From: Nisaea sp.
Lineage (GTDB): Bacteria; Pseudomonadota; Alphaproteobacteria; Thalassobaculales; Thalassobaculaceae
DNA: 64,000 nt
Assembly: GCF_017640745.1 (NCBI RefSeq)
Contig: NZ_JAEPQA010000013.1
Coordinates: 57,343-121,342, forward strand
Direction: 5' to 3'
Of the stretch, positions 37,393 through 47,005 are shown in pieces. A program made the position numbers and the translations under genes. Every line of letters starts with the position of its first letter. The stretch's first letter is position 1. The notes beneath the pieces are model-generated. The model saw nothing but the letters and a program-made list of their open reading frames with translations, was not told the DNA's origin and did no database searches.

Positions 37393-38741
37393 CAGACGAC
37401 TTCCAGATAAGTGTCATACTCGAAGTCAGTGACCTGCCGGGCGAAGCGTTTCAGCTCCTGCATCTTGCTTTCGACCAGCATGGTCTGCAGTCGTTTCGAG
37501 TAAATACGCTGCACGAGGGCGCCGCGACGGAACGCCTCGATAGAGGTCGCCCAGTCGAGCGGCAGATGTTCGAGTTTCATGCTGTAGGCGTCGCCGCTGA
37601 TCGGAGCGGCCGGTTCCATGCCACTCTCGATGCCGATCAGCGCGCCGCCCAGAATGCTCGCCAGAACGAGATAGGGGTTGGTATCCGCACCGGCGACACG
37701 GTGCTCGATCCGGCGCGCCTTGTGACTGCCACCCGGAATCCGGATCGCAGCGGTGCGGTTCTCGTAACCCCAGGCGACATTGATCGGCGCATGCGCGCCC
37801 GGCAGCAGACGACGGTAGGAATTCTCGTGCGGGGCGAAGACCAGGGTGTTCTCCTGCATCGTCGCCAGCAGGCCCGCGACCGCGTTCAGCATCAGCGGCG
37901 AGCCTTCCTCTCCGCCATTGTCGAACAGGTTCTCGCCGGCTTCGTTCTCGAGCGAGAAATGCACATGAAAGCCGCTGCCAGCCCGCTCGCCGTAGGGTTT
38001 CGCCATGAAGGTCGCAGCGAGCCCGTGCTTGCGCGCGATGCCGCGCACCAGCCGCTTGAACAGCACCGCATCGTCCGCCGCCTTCAGGGCATCGCCGACA
38101 TGCATCATGTTGATCTCGAACTGACCGGCGCCGTTTTCCGAGATCGCGGCATCGGCCGGAATGCCCTGCTCGGCGCAGGCATCGTAGACATCGTCCAGGA
38201 ACTCGTCGAAATGCTGCAGCTCGTCGAGCGAGAGCGCCCCGTCGGAGCCGAGCCGCTTCTCGGTGATCGGCGAGCATGGCGGCTGCGGCTGGGTACCGCT
38301 CGGATCGTAGAGATAGAACTCAAGCTCTGTGGCGACCACCGGCGTCAGACCGCGCTCTTTATAACGCTCAACCACGTTCGCCAGCGCCCGCCGCGGATCG
38401 CCCGCGAACGGTTTCCCGTCTTCCTCGCGCATCCAGAGCATCGCAAGCGCCGAGGGCCGGTTGGTCCAGTTGATCAGAACGATCGGCCGGCCGGTGAAAT
38501 CGCAGATCCCGTCAGAGTCGCCGGTCTCGAAGACGAGCTCGTTGCCTTCGATATCCTCGCCCCAGACGTCGACGCTGAGGATCGAGAGCGGCATGCGCAT
38601 CCCGCCACCGAGCACCTTTGTTGCTTGTTCTATCGGCAAACGCTTGCCGCGCATCGTGCCGTTGAGGTCGCACACGCAGGCGAAAACCGTTTCGATCTCG
38701 GGATTTTCCTGCAAAAGACTGTTCAGATTTTCGACGGACAC
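37392..38741 (-). CDS. puuA: gamma-glutamylpolyamine synthetase (glutamine-synthetase family)
   Basis: A 449-residue glutamine synthetase-like ligase, shorter than housekeeping GlnA (about 470). It retains the ATP/metal segments AISENGAGQFEINM, GSGFHVHFSLEN and NSYRRLLPGAHAP, but lacks the adenylylation-site context of GlnA type I. Coupling to a PuuB-like oxidase argues for ATP-dependent gamma-glutamylation of putrescine or another amine. It is first in the two-gene unit; an inverted repeat upstream may be its operator. Confidence 0.83.
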   Translation of the reverse strand: MSVENLNSLLQENPEIETVFACVCDLNGTMRGKRLPIEQATKVLGGGMRMPLSILSVDVWGEDIEGNELVFETGDSDGICDFTGRPIVLINWTNRPSALAMLWMREEDGKPFAGDPRRALANVVERYKERGLTPVVATELEFYLYDPSGTQPQPPCSPITEKRLGSDGALSLDELQHFDEFLDDVYDACAEQGIPADAAISENGAGQFEINMMHVGDALKAADDAVLFKRLVRGIARKHGLAATFMAKPYGERAGSGFHVHFSLENEAGENLFDNGGEEGSPLMLNAVAGLLATMQENTLVFAPHENSYRRLLPGAHAPINVAWGYENRTAAIRIPGGSHKARRIEHRVAGADTNPYLVLASILGGALIGIESGMEPAAPISGDAYSMKLEHLPLDWATSIEAFRRGALVQRIYSKRLQTMLVESKMQELKRFARQVTDFEYDTYLEVV

Positions 38742-38799
38742 TTTCGGCCTCTTTCGCGCGGATAAACCGGGCGCGTTTGAAATGAGCTAGCGGTCTCTT

Positions 38800-38814
38800 T
38801 TGACGTTCTGTCAA
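38800..38814. promoter_or_regulatory. inverted repeat upstream of puuA
   Basis: TTGAC, five bases, GTCAA forms a perfect 15-base symmetric site 59 bases before the puuA start. It may bind a regulator of the puuAB unit. No regulator gene is adjacent, so the assignment is weak. Confidence 0.35.
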
Positions 38815-38911
38815 TTCGAATATTCGCGCAGGGTCCGCCGTTCAGACCGTGATCTCTGGGACCCCAATTATCCGGATTGTAACGACAAATCGTCCGCTAC
38901 GGCACAAGCTT

Positions 38912-39526
38912 CTAGCGACGAAAGGCCCAGACGCGCAGATCGGCGAAAACCTTTGCCGCCGCAAGCACAACCAGGGCGCAAAGAGCGATCTTCGAAACGG
39001 TTTCCATGGTCCCCTCGATCAGCAGGGCATGAACCACGCCGCCCAGGACCGTGAGCGCCGCGAACAGCGCGTGCGCGCGGCGCCAGGTCTGCGGCCGCAG
39101 CTTGAGGCGCCGGCGGAAGGCGGCGAGAAGGGCGGCGCCGAAGACGGCCCACATCGCGATGGCGCCCCAATCGGAGAATGGCGTCGGGGAGCGGAACAGA
39201 AGAACGTCGACCACATCGGGCGGGCTGGTGACCCAGAGGGCCGCGACATGAATCACCACCGCCGCGACCAGAAGCGCTCCGGTCACGCGATGGACCTGGC
39301 GCGCCCGGCGCGCAGTCAGGCCCGGCAGAGCGCCGCCGACCAGCAACGGCTGAACGAGCAGGAGCGCCATCGCGAGGATACCGGCGAACCCGGCGGCGAT
39401 ATAGACGGGCCCGCGCCAGGCCAGTAGCGGGCTCATTGCCGCCAGCGCGACCGGCACGGAAATGGCGAGCGCGAGCGCACCCCAGATCAGGATCTTGCGG
39501 GCTGCTCCCGTGTTAGTGGATGCCAC
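38912..39526 (-). CDS. ferric-reductase-like membrane protein
   Basis: A 204-residue protein with about six membrane helices. Histidines spaced on neighbouring helices (VHRVTGALLVAAVVIHVAAL and RAHALFAALTVLGGVVHALL) suggest a b-type haem pair as in ferric-reductase-like/MsrQ-type membrane domains. It lacks the C-terminal FAD/NAD module of true ferric reductases, so it would need an electron partner. It follows the exported dioxygenase-like gene by five bases. Confidence 0.72.
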   Translation of the reverse strand: MASTNTGAARKILIWGALALAISVPVALAAMSPLLAWRGPVYIAAGFAGILAMALLLVQPLLVGGALPGLTARRARQVHRVTGALLVAAVVIHVAALWVTSPPDVVDVLLFRSPTPFSDWGAIAMWAVFGAALLAAFRRRLKLRPQTWRRAHALFAALTVLGGVVHALLIEGTMETVSKIALCALVVLAAAKVFADLRVWAFRR

Positions 39527-39531
39527 CGTCC

Positions 39532-40020
39532 TCAGGCCGGAGTCAGGACGAAATGCGCCTCCAGGCTCTTGTCTTTTGAGCTCCGCATCACGGGACGCAG
39601 GAAGACGGTCTCGAAATCCCCGCTGTCATAGGCGAGATGGCCGTGCGGCTGTCCGAAGGCCGGCACGATCTGCGGCATCTCGAGCCGGAATACACCGTTC
39701 TCGTCGGTCAGCGTGGCGCCGTGGCTGTGCGGATCGCTCTCGTAGCCTTCCGTCGTATGGGCCCAGATCTGGATCCGCTGACCCGCGAGCGGCGCGCCGT
39801 CGCCTGCACGGCGCACGGTTCCGGTCATCCAGAACCCGCCGCCGCCGATCCGTTCCACGATCGGTGCGTTCGGGATGTAATTGTTCGATCCGCCCCGCAT
39901 CGAGCGCGTCGGCGCGAGCCCTTGGGCGCGGGCGGGAACGAGAAGGCCGGACACACAGCTCGCCGCAACGGCGCCGCCGGCTGCAAGCAGGGTACGACGT
40001 GTGAAAAGATCGGTGGGCAT
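39532..40020 (-). CDS. Tat-exported intradiol-dioxygenase-like protein
   Basis: A 162-residue protein with a twin-arginine signal (FTRRTLLAAGGA near residues 6-17) and a small beta-sandwich like the C-terminal domain of intradiol ring-cleavage dioxygenases (GAPLAGQRIQIWAHTTEG, SHGATLTDENGVFRLEMP, QPHGHLAY). The PHGHL segment resembles the metal-binding HxH of that family, and a Tyr is present in TEGYESD. It is shorter than catechol dioxygenases (about 250-310), so activity is uncertain. It pairs with the membrane protein downstream. Confidence 0.7.
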   Translation of the reverse strand: MPTDLFTRRTLLAAGGAVAASCVSGLLVPARAQGLAPTRSMRGGSNNYIPNAPIVERIGGGGFWMTGTVRRAGDGAPLAGQRIQIWAHTTEGYESDPHSHGATLTDENGVFRLEMPQIVPAFGQPHGHLAYDSGDFETVFLRPVMRSSKDKSLEAHFVLTPA

Positions 40021-40351
40021 TCAAAGCTCTCCCATCGGACGCGGCATTTCCCGGCACCGCCAAATGGACCGGAAGCATCGGACGCTGACCTGCCGCCATG
40101 AATACGCCTACAGATTTAAGAGCATCATAGCACGCGGTAACCGTGGCTCACGGTCTCGTGATGCCCGATTGGGCAACACGCTTGGTGCGAGACGGCCGGG
40201 TGCTGAATGGGCACGCCTTCCCGCTAGAGATATCCAGCGGACAGCAGGCGCTCGAAGGCATCTTCAGCCTCATGGTCCATAGCGCGACCTGCGCGCTCTT
40301 TCCCGTGCATCGTCGCCAGCGCGGCGCGGCGTCCGGCATAAATCGACCGGA
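40021..40351. other. 330-base gap without a convincing gene
   Basis: The stretch holds the promoter region of the exported dioxygenase-like gene and the 3' flank of dabA. A short plus-strand frame from the ATG at 40161 to 40427 has fair third-position GC but no ribosome site and no recognisable domain, and it runs antisense into dabA. No terminator hairpin or RNA gene was recognised. Confidence 0.5.
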
Positions 40352-42769
40352 TCACTCCGCCGCGCTCACCTCAGGCGCACCGGTGCTTGCAGATGCTTCC
40401 CGAGCCCATTCGCGGCCGCCACGATAGCGCCAGGCCATCCGGCCTGCGTCATCGAGCGCGAACAGGTGCAGCCAGCCGTTCTCGAAAAGAGCCCGGACAT
40501 CGTGATGTCGCGCGAGAACGTCGTTGATCGCCTCGGTGGGCGCTTCGACACAGACCGACAGCCGCAACGGCTGGTGAACCAGTCGCTCGCCGTCATGCAC
40601 CGACTGCCACGGCAGCCCGGACCGGAGAACTCCGCCGTTGCCTTCGACCACGCCGAACCCGCCGACGACATTATGCAGCAGCTTGTTGCCGCCTCCGAAA
40701 ACTTCCGGTGCCACGGCCGAACCGTAATATTGCAGGCTGATCCAGCTCGCGACGACGACCGGCGCGGTGAGAATCAGCTCCAGCAGGGCAAACTCGCCGT
40801 CCTGGCGCCAGTCGTAGTCGTGCAGGAAGGCTGTGCCGGCGAAATCCTTGCCGGCGGTCCGATTCCGCGGCGCGGCGATGAAGGCGCTGCATCCAGCCAG
40901 CCCCCATTCCGGACGGACTTCCGACCAGTCCCTTGCCCTGGCAAGCACCGAACCGGCCCCCTTGGCCCTTGGCAAGCGAAGAGCCCGCTCGGCCCGCGCG
41001 AGCTGTCCCGCCGCATCGAGCCATTTCCGCGTCTGTCCGAGAAGGGTGCGGTCGAGCGGCCGGGGCAGATCCTCATGATAGAGCGTCACCCTGTCAGTCG
41101 TCGTGTCGTGCAGCGCGGCGACGAAGCGCGTGTCCCCGGGAATATCCAGGTCCCGGCCGGCAAGTCCGGCGCGAACATCCGCGTCGTTCAGCAACGAGGC
41201 CAATAACCGGGCATTGGCCTCGCCCGAATAACCTCCGCAGGCACCGCAGTTCAGGGCGCTTGCATGAGGGTTGTTGACTGCGCTCGCTCCATGACCGGCG
41301 ATCAGGACAAGCGGCGCCAGATCATGCGTCAGGGACATCCCGCGCAAGGCGCGCTCGGCAATGTCGACCCGGTCATCAAGCGCGAGATCCGTCTCGAACC
41401 TTGGAGAAGATCCTGCGGCCCCCGTCCCCGGCTTCAAGGCCAGGGCGTCGCGAATGAGCTTGATTACATAGCCGATCCCCGCTGCCTCGACGAAGGCGAA
41501 GGAGGAGACGGCCGCCAGCTTGAATCTGCCCCAGGCCCGAACGGTCCGCGCCGAGAGCCGGTTGCGGTTTTCCGTCGCCGAACCGTGACCACCCGCGCAG
41601 GCCCGCAGCGCCGGCTTCAGCAACACGGGCAAACGCGCCTCGTCGACATCCGACGCAAACCGCCGGTAGGAAACCCCGACCCCGAAGAAACCCGCAAATC
41701 CGACGGTGCGAATACCGGGATCGACGGACTCAAGCGCCCTGCGAAAAACTTCCGAGCGAACATCGATACAGAAGGCTGCCTGCAGCTTCGGCCGGCCTTC
41801 GCCATTACCGCCGACCGAAATGCCGAGTTTCTCGCCCAGCCGGCGCTGTTCCGCCCGCTCCGCCGCGGACTGCAGAATTGCGTCGACGATATTCTCGTCA
41901 GTTGGAACGCCCGGCTCCCCGTAGCGCGCCTTTGCCTGTTCCCAGCGATCGGCGAGGGCATCCCCGCAGAGATCGAGGAGGGCATCCTCGAACACCAGGC
42001 GGATCGCGAGAAGATCGGCCAGGGCGCCGTCGGACCGGCCATCAAGTTCGGCTTGCCAGAGCCGGTATCTCGCAAGTTGAGCCCACCCTCCGAGCGTCAT
42101 GAAGAGACGGTGGAAATAGGTCTCCGTCGCCTCGCGGCCCAATCCTCCGAGGGCTCCGGCCTGCTCCGCCACCGACCGGGCATAGGGCGGCAAAGAGGCG
42201 ACACGCCTCGCGAACCCGGCGAGACCGGCAATCTCCGGCGTAAGATCTTGCTGCGCAAAGGCCCTCCAGGCGTCGAAGGCACTGTTTCCGCTTTGCGCCG
42301 CCCAGAGCGCTTGCCCCTGGTCGAAATAGCCCGCAGCCCATGTCGAAATGCGCTCCGCGATTATCTCCGGCCAATCGATCCCAGACAGTTCGGCCGCCAG
42401 ATCGGCAATCGTCGGAAGGACCGGGAGGGCCTCGCGCGGCCGCCTTAGCCACGCCTTCAGCTCTTCAAGATTCCTGACGCAACCGCGCTCGCTGGCCTCG
42501 GCAAGCGCGGCGCGCAGGTCCTCGTCGGCAATGCGTCCCTCTTCCATGAGCCGCGCATACCATTCGCGCGGCATCGTTGCCCGCGCCCCGGCAACGCGCT
42601 CCAGGATCCGTCCGGTCTCGGCGAGCGACTTGCCGGTCTGCCCGAGGAAAGGATTGACCGCGACGCTGGAGGACAGTGGCCAGAGCGGCGGGACCGCCCT
42701 TGCCGCGGCATTCGCCGCATCGACGATCGTCTTGGCCCGCGGCGCTGACATCTGTGCGACCTTTGTCAT
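40352..42769 (-). CDS. dabA: DabA, inorganic-carbon pump catalytic subunit (DUF2309)
   Basis: An 805-residue DUF2309 protein. The zinc ligands of DabA (carbonic-anhydrase-like site) appear as Cys334 and Asp336 in FCIDVRSE, His493 in IAGHGAS and Cys508 in LNCGACGG; the 15-residue His-Cys spacing equals that of Halothiobacillus DabA. DabA is a peripheral protein thought to hydrate CO2 one way while DabB supplies proton or sodium energy. The ATG at 42769 is preceded by AAGGAG in the 13-base gap after dabB. Confidence 0.93.
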   Translation of the reverse strand: MTKVAQMSAPRAKTIVDAANAAARAVPPLWPLSSSVAVNPFLGQTGKSLAETGRILERVAGARATMPREWYARLMEEGRIADEDLRAALAEASERGCVRNLEELKAWLRRPREALPVLPTIADLAAELSGIDWPEIIAERISTWAAGYFDQGQALWAAQSGNSAFDAWRAFAQQDLTPEIAGLAGFARRVASLPPYARSVAEQAGALGGLGREATETYFHRLFMTLGGWAQLARYRLWQAELDGRSDGALADLLAIRLVFEDALLDLCGDALADRWEQAKARYGEPGVPTDENIVDAILQSAAERAEQRRLGEKLGISVGGNGEGRPKLQAAFCIDVRSEVFRRALESVDPGIRTVGFAGFFGVGVSYRRFASDVDEARLPVLLKPALRACAGGHGSATENRNRLSARTVRAWGRFKLAAVSSFAFVEAAGIGYVIKLIRDALALKPGTGAAGSSPRFETDLALDDRVDIAERALRGMSLTHDLAPLVLIAGHGASAVNNPHASALNCGACGGYSGEANARLLASLLNDADVRAGLAGRDLDIPGDTRFVAALHDTTTDRVTLYHEDLPRPLDRTLLGQTRKWLDAAGQLARAERALRLPRAKGAGSVLARARDWSEVRPEWGLAGCSAFIAAPRNRTAGKDFAGTAFLHDYDWRQDGEFALLELILTAPVVVASWISLQYYGSAVAPEVFGGGNKLLHNVVGGFGVVEGNGGVLRSGLPWQSVHDGERLVHQPLRLSVCVEAPTEAINDVLARHHDVRALFENGWLHLFALDDAGRMAWRYRGGREWAREASASTGAPEVSAAE

Positions 42770-42782
42770 GGCTTGCTCCTTC

Positions 42783-44357
42783 TCAGAACGACCGCGAACC
42801 GAACCGCAGGCCCAGCCAGCGGTCGATGAGGGCATTGGCGTAGAACCCGTTGGTCAGGTGGACGCGCAGGGCGGCGCTTGCGGGATGCGCACCCCAGAGC
42901 GGCAGCAGGGCCTGGGCGAAAGCGATCGAACCGAAGCCGAGGACCGTCAGGATGATCACCGACCACTCGACCGCGCCCGGCTGGGGCGGCGGCGGCAGGG
43001 TGCCGGCCATCACCCAGCTCGCGGCGGCCTGGTAGGCGAAGTAAGCGACCGAGGCGGCGACCGAGGCCAGCGTGGTTCGCCAGGTCAGAGCCCAGGGAGC
43101 GGCATCCGCCAGTCCCTGCGCGATCAGATAGGCGACGCCGAAGATCAGCATCATGCCAAGGGCGATGGCCTGGGGGGATTTGCCGGAAAAGCCGAACGCG
43201 GCCCCGACGAGAACGAAGACCGCGAGCGCCAGGACGAAGGCGCGGCCGACGGCTGCGACGCTGGGAACCGCCACCGGGCCGGGGCGGCGGATGGCGGCCA
43301 CGACCTCTACCGCCGAACCGGAGGACAGGAAGGCGTGCGCCTTGTAGAGCGAGTGGGCGACGATGTGCAGCATGGCCAGCGGAAACAGGGCGAGGCCGCA
43401 CTGCAGCATCATGAACCCCATCTGCGCGACGGTCGACCAGGCGAGCGAGGTCTTCACCTGCGACTGGGTCAGCATCGCGAGACTCCCGAACAGCGCCGTG
43501 AAACCGCCCAGCAGCGCGAGCAAGGCCATTCCCACCGGCGCCAGGAGCAGGACATCCGCGAACCGGATCAGCAGGAAGCCGCCGGCATTGATCACCCCGG
43601 CATGGAGGATCGCCGAAACGGGGGTCGGGGCCTCCATGACCTCGGTCAGCCAGCCGTGCGTCGGGAACTGCGCGGACTTGAGCGCGGCGGCGACCATCAG
43701 CAGCGATCCGGCGCCGACGAGGCTGATCGGCGCCGCAGCGGCGTCCAGGTCACCCGCGCGCGTGAGGATACCGGAGATATCGCCGGTTCCGAACTCAACG
43801 CCAAGCAGGATCGCCGCCGCGATGAGGCACGCGTCTCCGAGCCGGGCAAAGATCGCTTTCTTGAAAGCGGCACGGCGCGCACCGGGCCGCTCGGAATAGA
43901 AGAGCAGCAGGCTGTTCAGGGCCAGGCTGGTCGCAATCCAGGCGGCCAGCAACTGGACAAGGTTTCCGGAAAGAACCAGCAGCGACACGCAGGCGATCGT
44001 CAGGCAGAGCCGGCCGACGAAAATGCCCTGGCGCGGCTCGCCGTCGAGATAGGTGCAACTGAACCGGACGACCACCGCACCGACGAACGCGACCAGACCG
44101 AACATGACGACGCTGACCGGATCCAGCCTCAGAGAAAAGCCGAAGCCGGACCCGCCGATCGTCGGAGACGAGACCGGCCCCCCGTTCCAGACGAACCAGG
44201 CAAGCAAGCTTGCGACAATCACCGCGCCGATCGTTGCGAGACGCGCTGCCAGCAGAAGGAGACGCGGTCTTGCCGATGGGAACATATGCGCCACGGCGGC
44301 AAGGGCCACGAGAGCCGAAATCGCTCCGACGGGCAGGCTCCACGCGATAGTGACCAT
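42783..44357 (-). CDS. dabB: DabB, proton-conducting subunit (NuoL-like) of the carbon pump
   Basis: A 524-residue membrane protein of the NADH-quinone oxidoreductase subunit 5/Mrp family with about 13-14 helices. It keeps the proton-channel segments [29 protein letters not shown] and the [14 protein letters not shown] helix with charged residues. Here it is the ion-driven partner of DabA, not part of complex I. The ATG at 44357 has a GGGAGAAAAG site. It is divergent from a LysR gene. Confidence 0.9.
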   Translation of the reverse strand: MVTIAWSLPVGAISALVALAAVAHMFPSARPRLLLLAARLATIGAVIVASLLAWFVWNGGPVSSPTIGGSGFGFSLRLDPVSVVMFGLVAFVGAVVVRFSCTYLDGEPRQGIFVGRLCLTIACVSLLVLSGNLVQLLAAWIATSLALNSLLLFYSERPGARRAAFKKAIFARLGDACLIAAAILLGVEFGTGDISGILTRAGDLDAAAAPISLVGAGSLLMVAAALKSAQFPTHGWLTEVMEAPTPVSAILHAGVINAGGFLLIRFADVLLLAPVGMALLALLGGFTALFGSLAMLTQSQVKTSLAWSTVAQMGFMMLQCGLALFPLAMLHIVAHSLYKAHAFLSSGSAVEVVAAIRRPGPVAVPSVAAVGRAFVLALAVFVLVGAAFGFSGKSPQAIALGMMLIFGVAYLIAQGLADAAPWALTWRTTLASVAASVAYFAYQAAASWVMAGTLPPPPQPGAVEWSVIILTVLGFGSIAFAQALLPLWGAHPASAALRVHLTNGFYANALIDRWLGLRFGSRSF

Positions 44358-44426
44358 TCTTTTCTCCCGGCGCTGCAGGTCATGCGGCGACGGGAATAGC
44401 AATTCTCGGAAAATCTATAAAATTCA

Positions 44427-44462
44427 TTGTTTATAACATATCATTCTATTATATAGAACGAT
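44427..44462 (+). promoter_or_regulatory. promoter and LysR-type palindrome between dabB and lysR
   Basis: TTGTTT (44427-44432) and TATATA (44450-44455) are spaced by 17 bases and form a good promoter for the LysR gene. The inverted repeat ATCATTCTAT, TAT, ATAGAACGAT (44440-44462) has one mismatch and a perfect TTCTAT/ATAGAA core with a T-N11-A pattern. It covers the -10 box and ends at the base before the ATG. It probably serves both divergent promoters. Confidence 0.6.
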
Positions 44463-45338
44463 ATGGTGCAGCTGAATTACAACCACCTCCGGTATTTCTG
44501 GGCAGTCGCCCATGAGGGAAATCTCACGCGAACGGCGGAGCATCTGAATGTCTCGCAATCCGCCCTTTCCGTGCAGATCAAGAAACTCGAGGCGCAGCTT
44601 GGCCACGCCCTGTTCGAACGGCGGGGGAAACAGCTGCTGCTGACAGAAGCCGGGCGGATCGTTCTGGACCATGCCGACGCCATCTTCGCGGTCGGGGAGG
44701 AACTGTCCGATACGCTGCGGAACCGCAGCCTGGACAAGCGCCTGGTCCTGAGAGTCGGGGCTCTCGCCACACTGTCGCGGAACTTTCAGATCAGCTTTCT
44801 GAAGCCGCTCATCACCCGGGTGGACGTTGGAGTCGTGCTGCGCTCGGGCCCGCTCGTCGACCTGCTGGCAGGCCTTGAGGCGCATCGTCTCGACGTGGTG
44901 CTGGTCAACTCGCCGCCGCGTCGCGATGCCGCGACCCCGTGGATATCGAAACCGATTACCGAACAGCCCGTCAGTCTCGTGGGCCGGCCCGAGCGGATCG
45001 GCCGTAATCGCGATCTCTCGGATCTTCTGGCACACGAGCCCCTCGTGCTGCCGACGCCGGAAAGCGGCATAAGGGTCGGGTTCGACGCCCTGACGGAACG
45101 GCTCGGCATCAGACCGACGATCGCCGCCGAGGTCGACGACATGGCGATGATGCGCCTGCTGGCGCGGGAGGATGTCGGGCTTGCCGTCGTTCCGCCGATC
45201 GTCGTTCGCGATGAACTGGAGACAGGCATGCTGATCGAGGCCGACCAGTTTCCGCGATTGAGCGAGACATTCTATGCCGTGACGATGGCCCGCCGGTTTC
45301 CGAACCCTTTGTTGGCCGAACTCATACCGTCGAACTAA
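44463..45338 (+). CDS. LysR-family regulator of dabBA
   Basis: A 291-residue LysR protein. The N-terminal winged helix spans residues about 4-62 (NYNHLRYFWAVAHEGNLTR, NVSQSALSVQIKKLE, LTEAG), and a periplasmic-binding-like effector domain follows; the NHLRYFW start recalls the NhaR branch. Its divergent position and the shared palindrome imply control of dabBA, perhaps by bicarbonate or CO2 state, as inferred for LysR genes beside dab operons. There is no ribosome site, and the predicted transcript start is at or next to the ATG, so a leaderless mRNA is possible. Confidence 0.87.
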   Translation: MVQLNYNHLRYFWAVAHEGNLTRTAEHLNVSQSALSVQIKKLEAQLGHALFERRGKQLLLTEAGRIVLDHADAIFAVGEELSDTLRNRSLDKRLVLRVGALATLSRNFQISFLKPLITRVDVGVVLRSGPLVDLLAGLEAHRLDVVLVNSPPRRDAATPWISKPITEQPVSLVGRPERIGRNRDLSDLLAHEPLVLPTPESGIRVGFDALTERLGIRPTIAAEVDDMAMMRLLAREDVGLAVVPPIVVRDELETGMLIEADQFPRLSETFYAVTMARRFPNPLLAELIPSN

Positions 45339-45477
45339 CGAAAACCCAGAATCGGGAAATGCGGAAACAGGACCGCCTGAAATCTAAATTATCTTTTTCT
45401 TTCAATAGACAATGAAATGCAGGACGCGCCGAAAACCAAAGGGTGAAGCGCTGAAAAACCAATTTTATAGAGAAGTT

Positions 45478-45554
45478 TGGTAGCGGAGGAGGGACTTGAA
45501 CCCCCGACACGCGGATTATGATTCCGCTGCTCTAACCAGCTGAGCTACTCCGCC
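45478..45554 (-). tRNA. tRNA-Met (CAT), elongator
   Basis: Reading the minus strand gives a complete 77-base cloverleaf with encoded CCA: acceptor GGCGGAG paired with CTCCGCT (G-U at position 1-72), D arm GCTCAGCTGGTTAGAGC, anticodon arm GCGGA-ATCATAA-TCCGC with CAT anticodon, a TCGGGGGTTCAAGTCCC region with a normal T loop. The sequence is close to alphaproteobacterial elongator tRNA-Met; it lacks the unpaired first base of initiator tRNA. Confidence 0.95.
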
Positions 45555-45655
45555 CCAAGAGAGGCCCGCGATGGCTCTTGCCCGCGCGGAAGCACGCATA
45601 TAGGCGAGCCGGGCGGGGCTGTCAACAGCAGCGCCGCCCGGTCCGGCCGGAAATT

Positions 45656-46993
45656 CTATCTCGTCTCCCCGCCGGCAATCAGCTTGCGCCGGAGCCAGCT
45701 CGAGGCGCCGTCCATGAGGAACACCATCACGATGATCAGGCCGATGATATAGAAGGTGTTTTCCCAGTCCCGCGAGGTTCGCATGGTCTCCACCAGGACG
45801 AGACCGATACCGCCCGCGCCGAGCGCGCCGATGACCGTCGCAGAACGGGTGTTCGACTCGACGTAATAGAGAAACTGCGAGGTGAAGACCGGCAGGATCT
45901 GCGGGATCACACCGAAACGGTAGCGCTGCCAGCGGTTGGCGCCGGTGGACTCCACGCCCTCGACCTGCTTTCGGTCAATATTCTCCAGCGCCTCCGAGAA
46001 TAGCTTGCCGAGCGAGCCCGTGTCGGTGAAGGCGATGGCGAGCGACCCCGTGAGCGGGCCGAGGCCGAAAGCGCGGATGAAGATCAGCGACCAGATCAGC
46101 ATGTCGATGCCGCGCACGAAGTCGAAGATGCGCCGTACGACAAAGCGGATCGCACCGTTCCGATTGAAGTTCGAGGCCGCCACGAAGGCGAGCGGCAGGG
46201 CGCAGGCGGCGGCGGTCACCGTGCCCAGTACGGCCATCAGGATGGTCTCGAACAAAGCCACCGCGACGATGCCGTGCTGCCAGTCCGGGTTGCCCCAGAA
46301 GCTCTTCAGGATGAAGAGCCAGTTCGGCGTATCCGCCTCGATGCGGTCGGACGAGGCGGCGATCCCGGCCAGCTCGCCGAAGCTCTTGCCGTGCAGTACC
46401 GAGTTGAAGGGGAACCAGAAATTCTCCCAGCCGTAATCGAACTTGTGGATCTCGATCTTGGCCCGGGTGAACTGCACGCGGCGCGAGAAGGTCGGCCGCG
46501 CGTCGAGCTTCACATCGCGGGCGTTCAGCCAGGTCGGGACCGCTCCCTCGGGCAGCTCGGTGACGATCTTCTTGTCCACCAGCTTCGAGCGGATCGTGCC
46601 ATAGCCCGGAACCTCGAACTCGAGCCCCTGCCCCTCGACGCGGACGAAATAACCTTCGCCGAGATCGACGCTGAAGCTGTCGACTGTGCCCTCGACCCAG
46701 TCCGGAAGCTGCTTGTAGGTCGCCGTGCGCTCACCCTCGATCGCGACCTCAAGCTCGTTGCCGCGGAAGGACTTGGTAACATGCGTCTTGTAGGCGATCG
46801 AGTCGGAGACCAGCAGGGCCCCCTTGGAAAGCTGCGCACGCTCAAGCAGGGCGGTGATGTCGAAGGCGTTCCACGCATAAATCAGGTAGAGCACGACGCC
46901 GGTCAGCAGCAGCATCGGCACGGCGGAGGCTTTCTTCACCGAGACCCGGACGGTCTCGGCGAGCATGGCGGAGCTTGGTTCCACGACGGCCAT
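45656..46993 (-). CDS. phnE: phosphonate ABC transporter permease PhnE, long form
   Basis: A 445-residue permease. After a first helix (residues about 25-45) there is a roughly 170-residue soluble insert, predicted periplasmic, before the BPD transmembrane domain (residues about 235-440; EAA-like loop ESTGANRWQRYRFGVIPQ). Ordinary PhnE is 260-290 residues, so the insert is notable, though long and short PhnE pairs occur in alphaproteobacteria. It follows the short phnE by 12 bases with a GAGGGG ribosome site. It forms the membrane channel with the short PhnE. Confidence 0.87.
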   Translation of the reverse strand: MAVVEPSSAMLAETVRVSVKKASAVPMLLLTGVVLYLIYAWNAFDITALLERAQLSKGALLVSDSIAYKTHVTKSFRGNELEVAIEGERTATYKQLPDWVEGTVDSFSVDLGEGYFVRVEGQGLEFEVPGYGTIRSKLVDKKIVTELPEGAVPTWLNARDVKLDARPTFSRRVQFTRAKIEIHKFDYGWENFWFPFNSVLHGKSFGELAGIAASSDRIEADTPNWLFILKSFWGNPDWQHGIVAVALFETILMAVLGTVTAAACALPLAFVAASNFNRNGAIRFVVRRIFDFVRGIDMLIWSLIFIRAFGLGPLTGSLAIAFTDTGSLGKLFSEALENIDRKQVEGVESTGANRWQRYRFGVIPQILPVFTSQFLYYVESNTRSATVIGALGAGGIGLVLVETMRTSRDWENTFYIIGLIIVMVFLMDGASSWLRRKLIAGGETR

Positions 46994-47005
46994 CGGTCCC
47001 CTCTC

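Noticed and set aside
45478..45554. tRNA as an integration site for a mobile element
   Set aside because: No integrase, direct repeat of the tRNA end or composition shift was found nearby.
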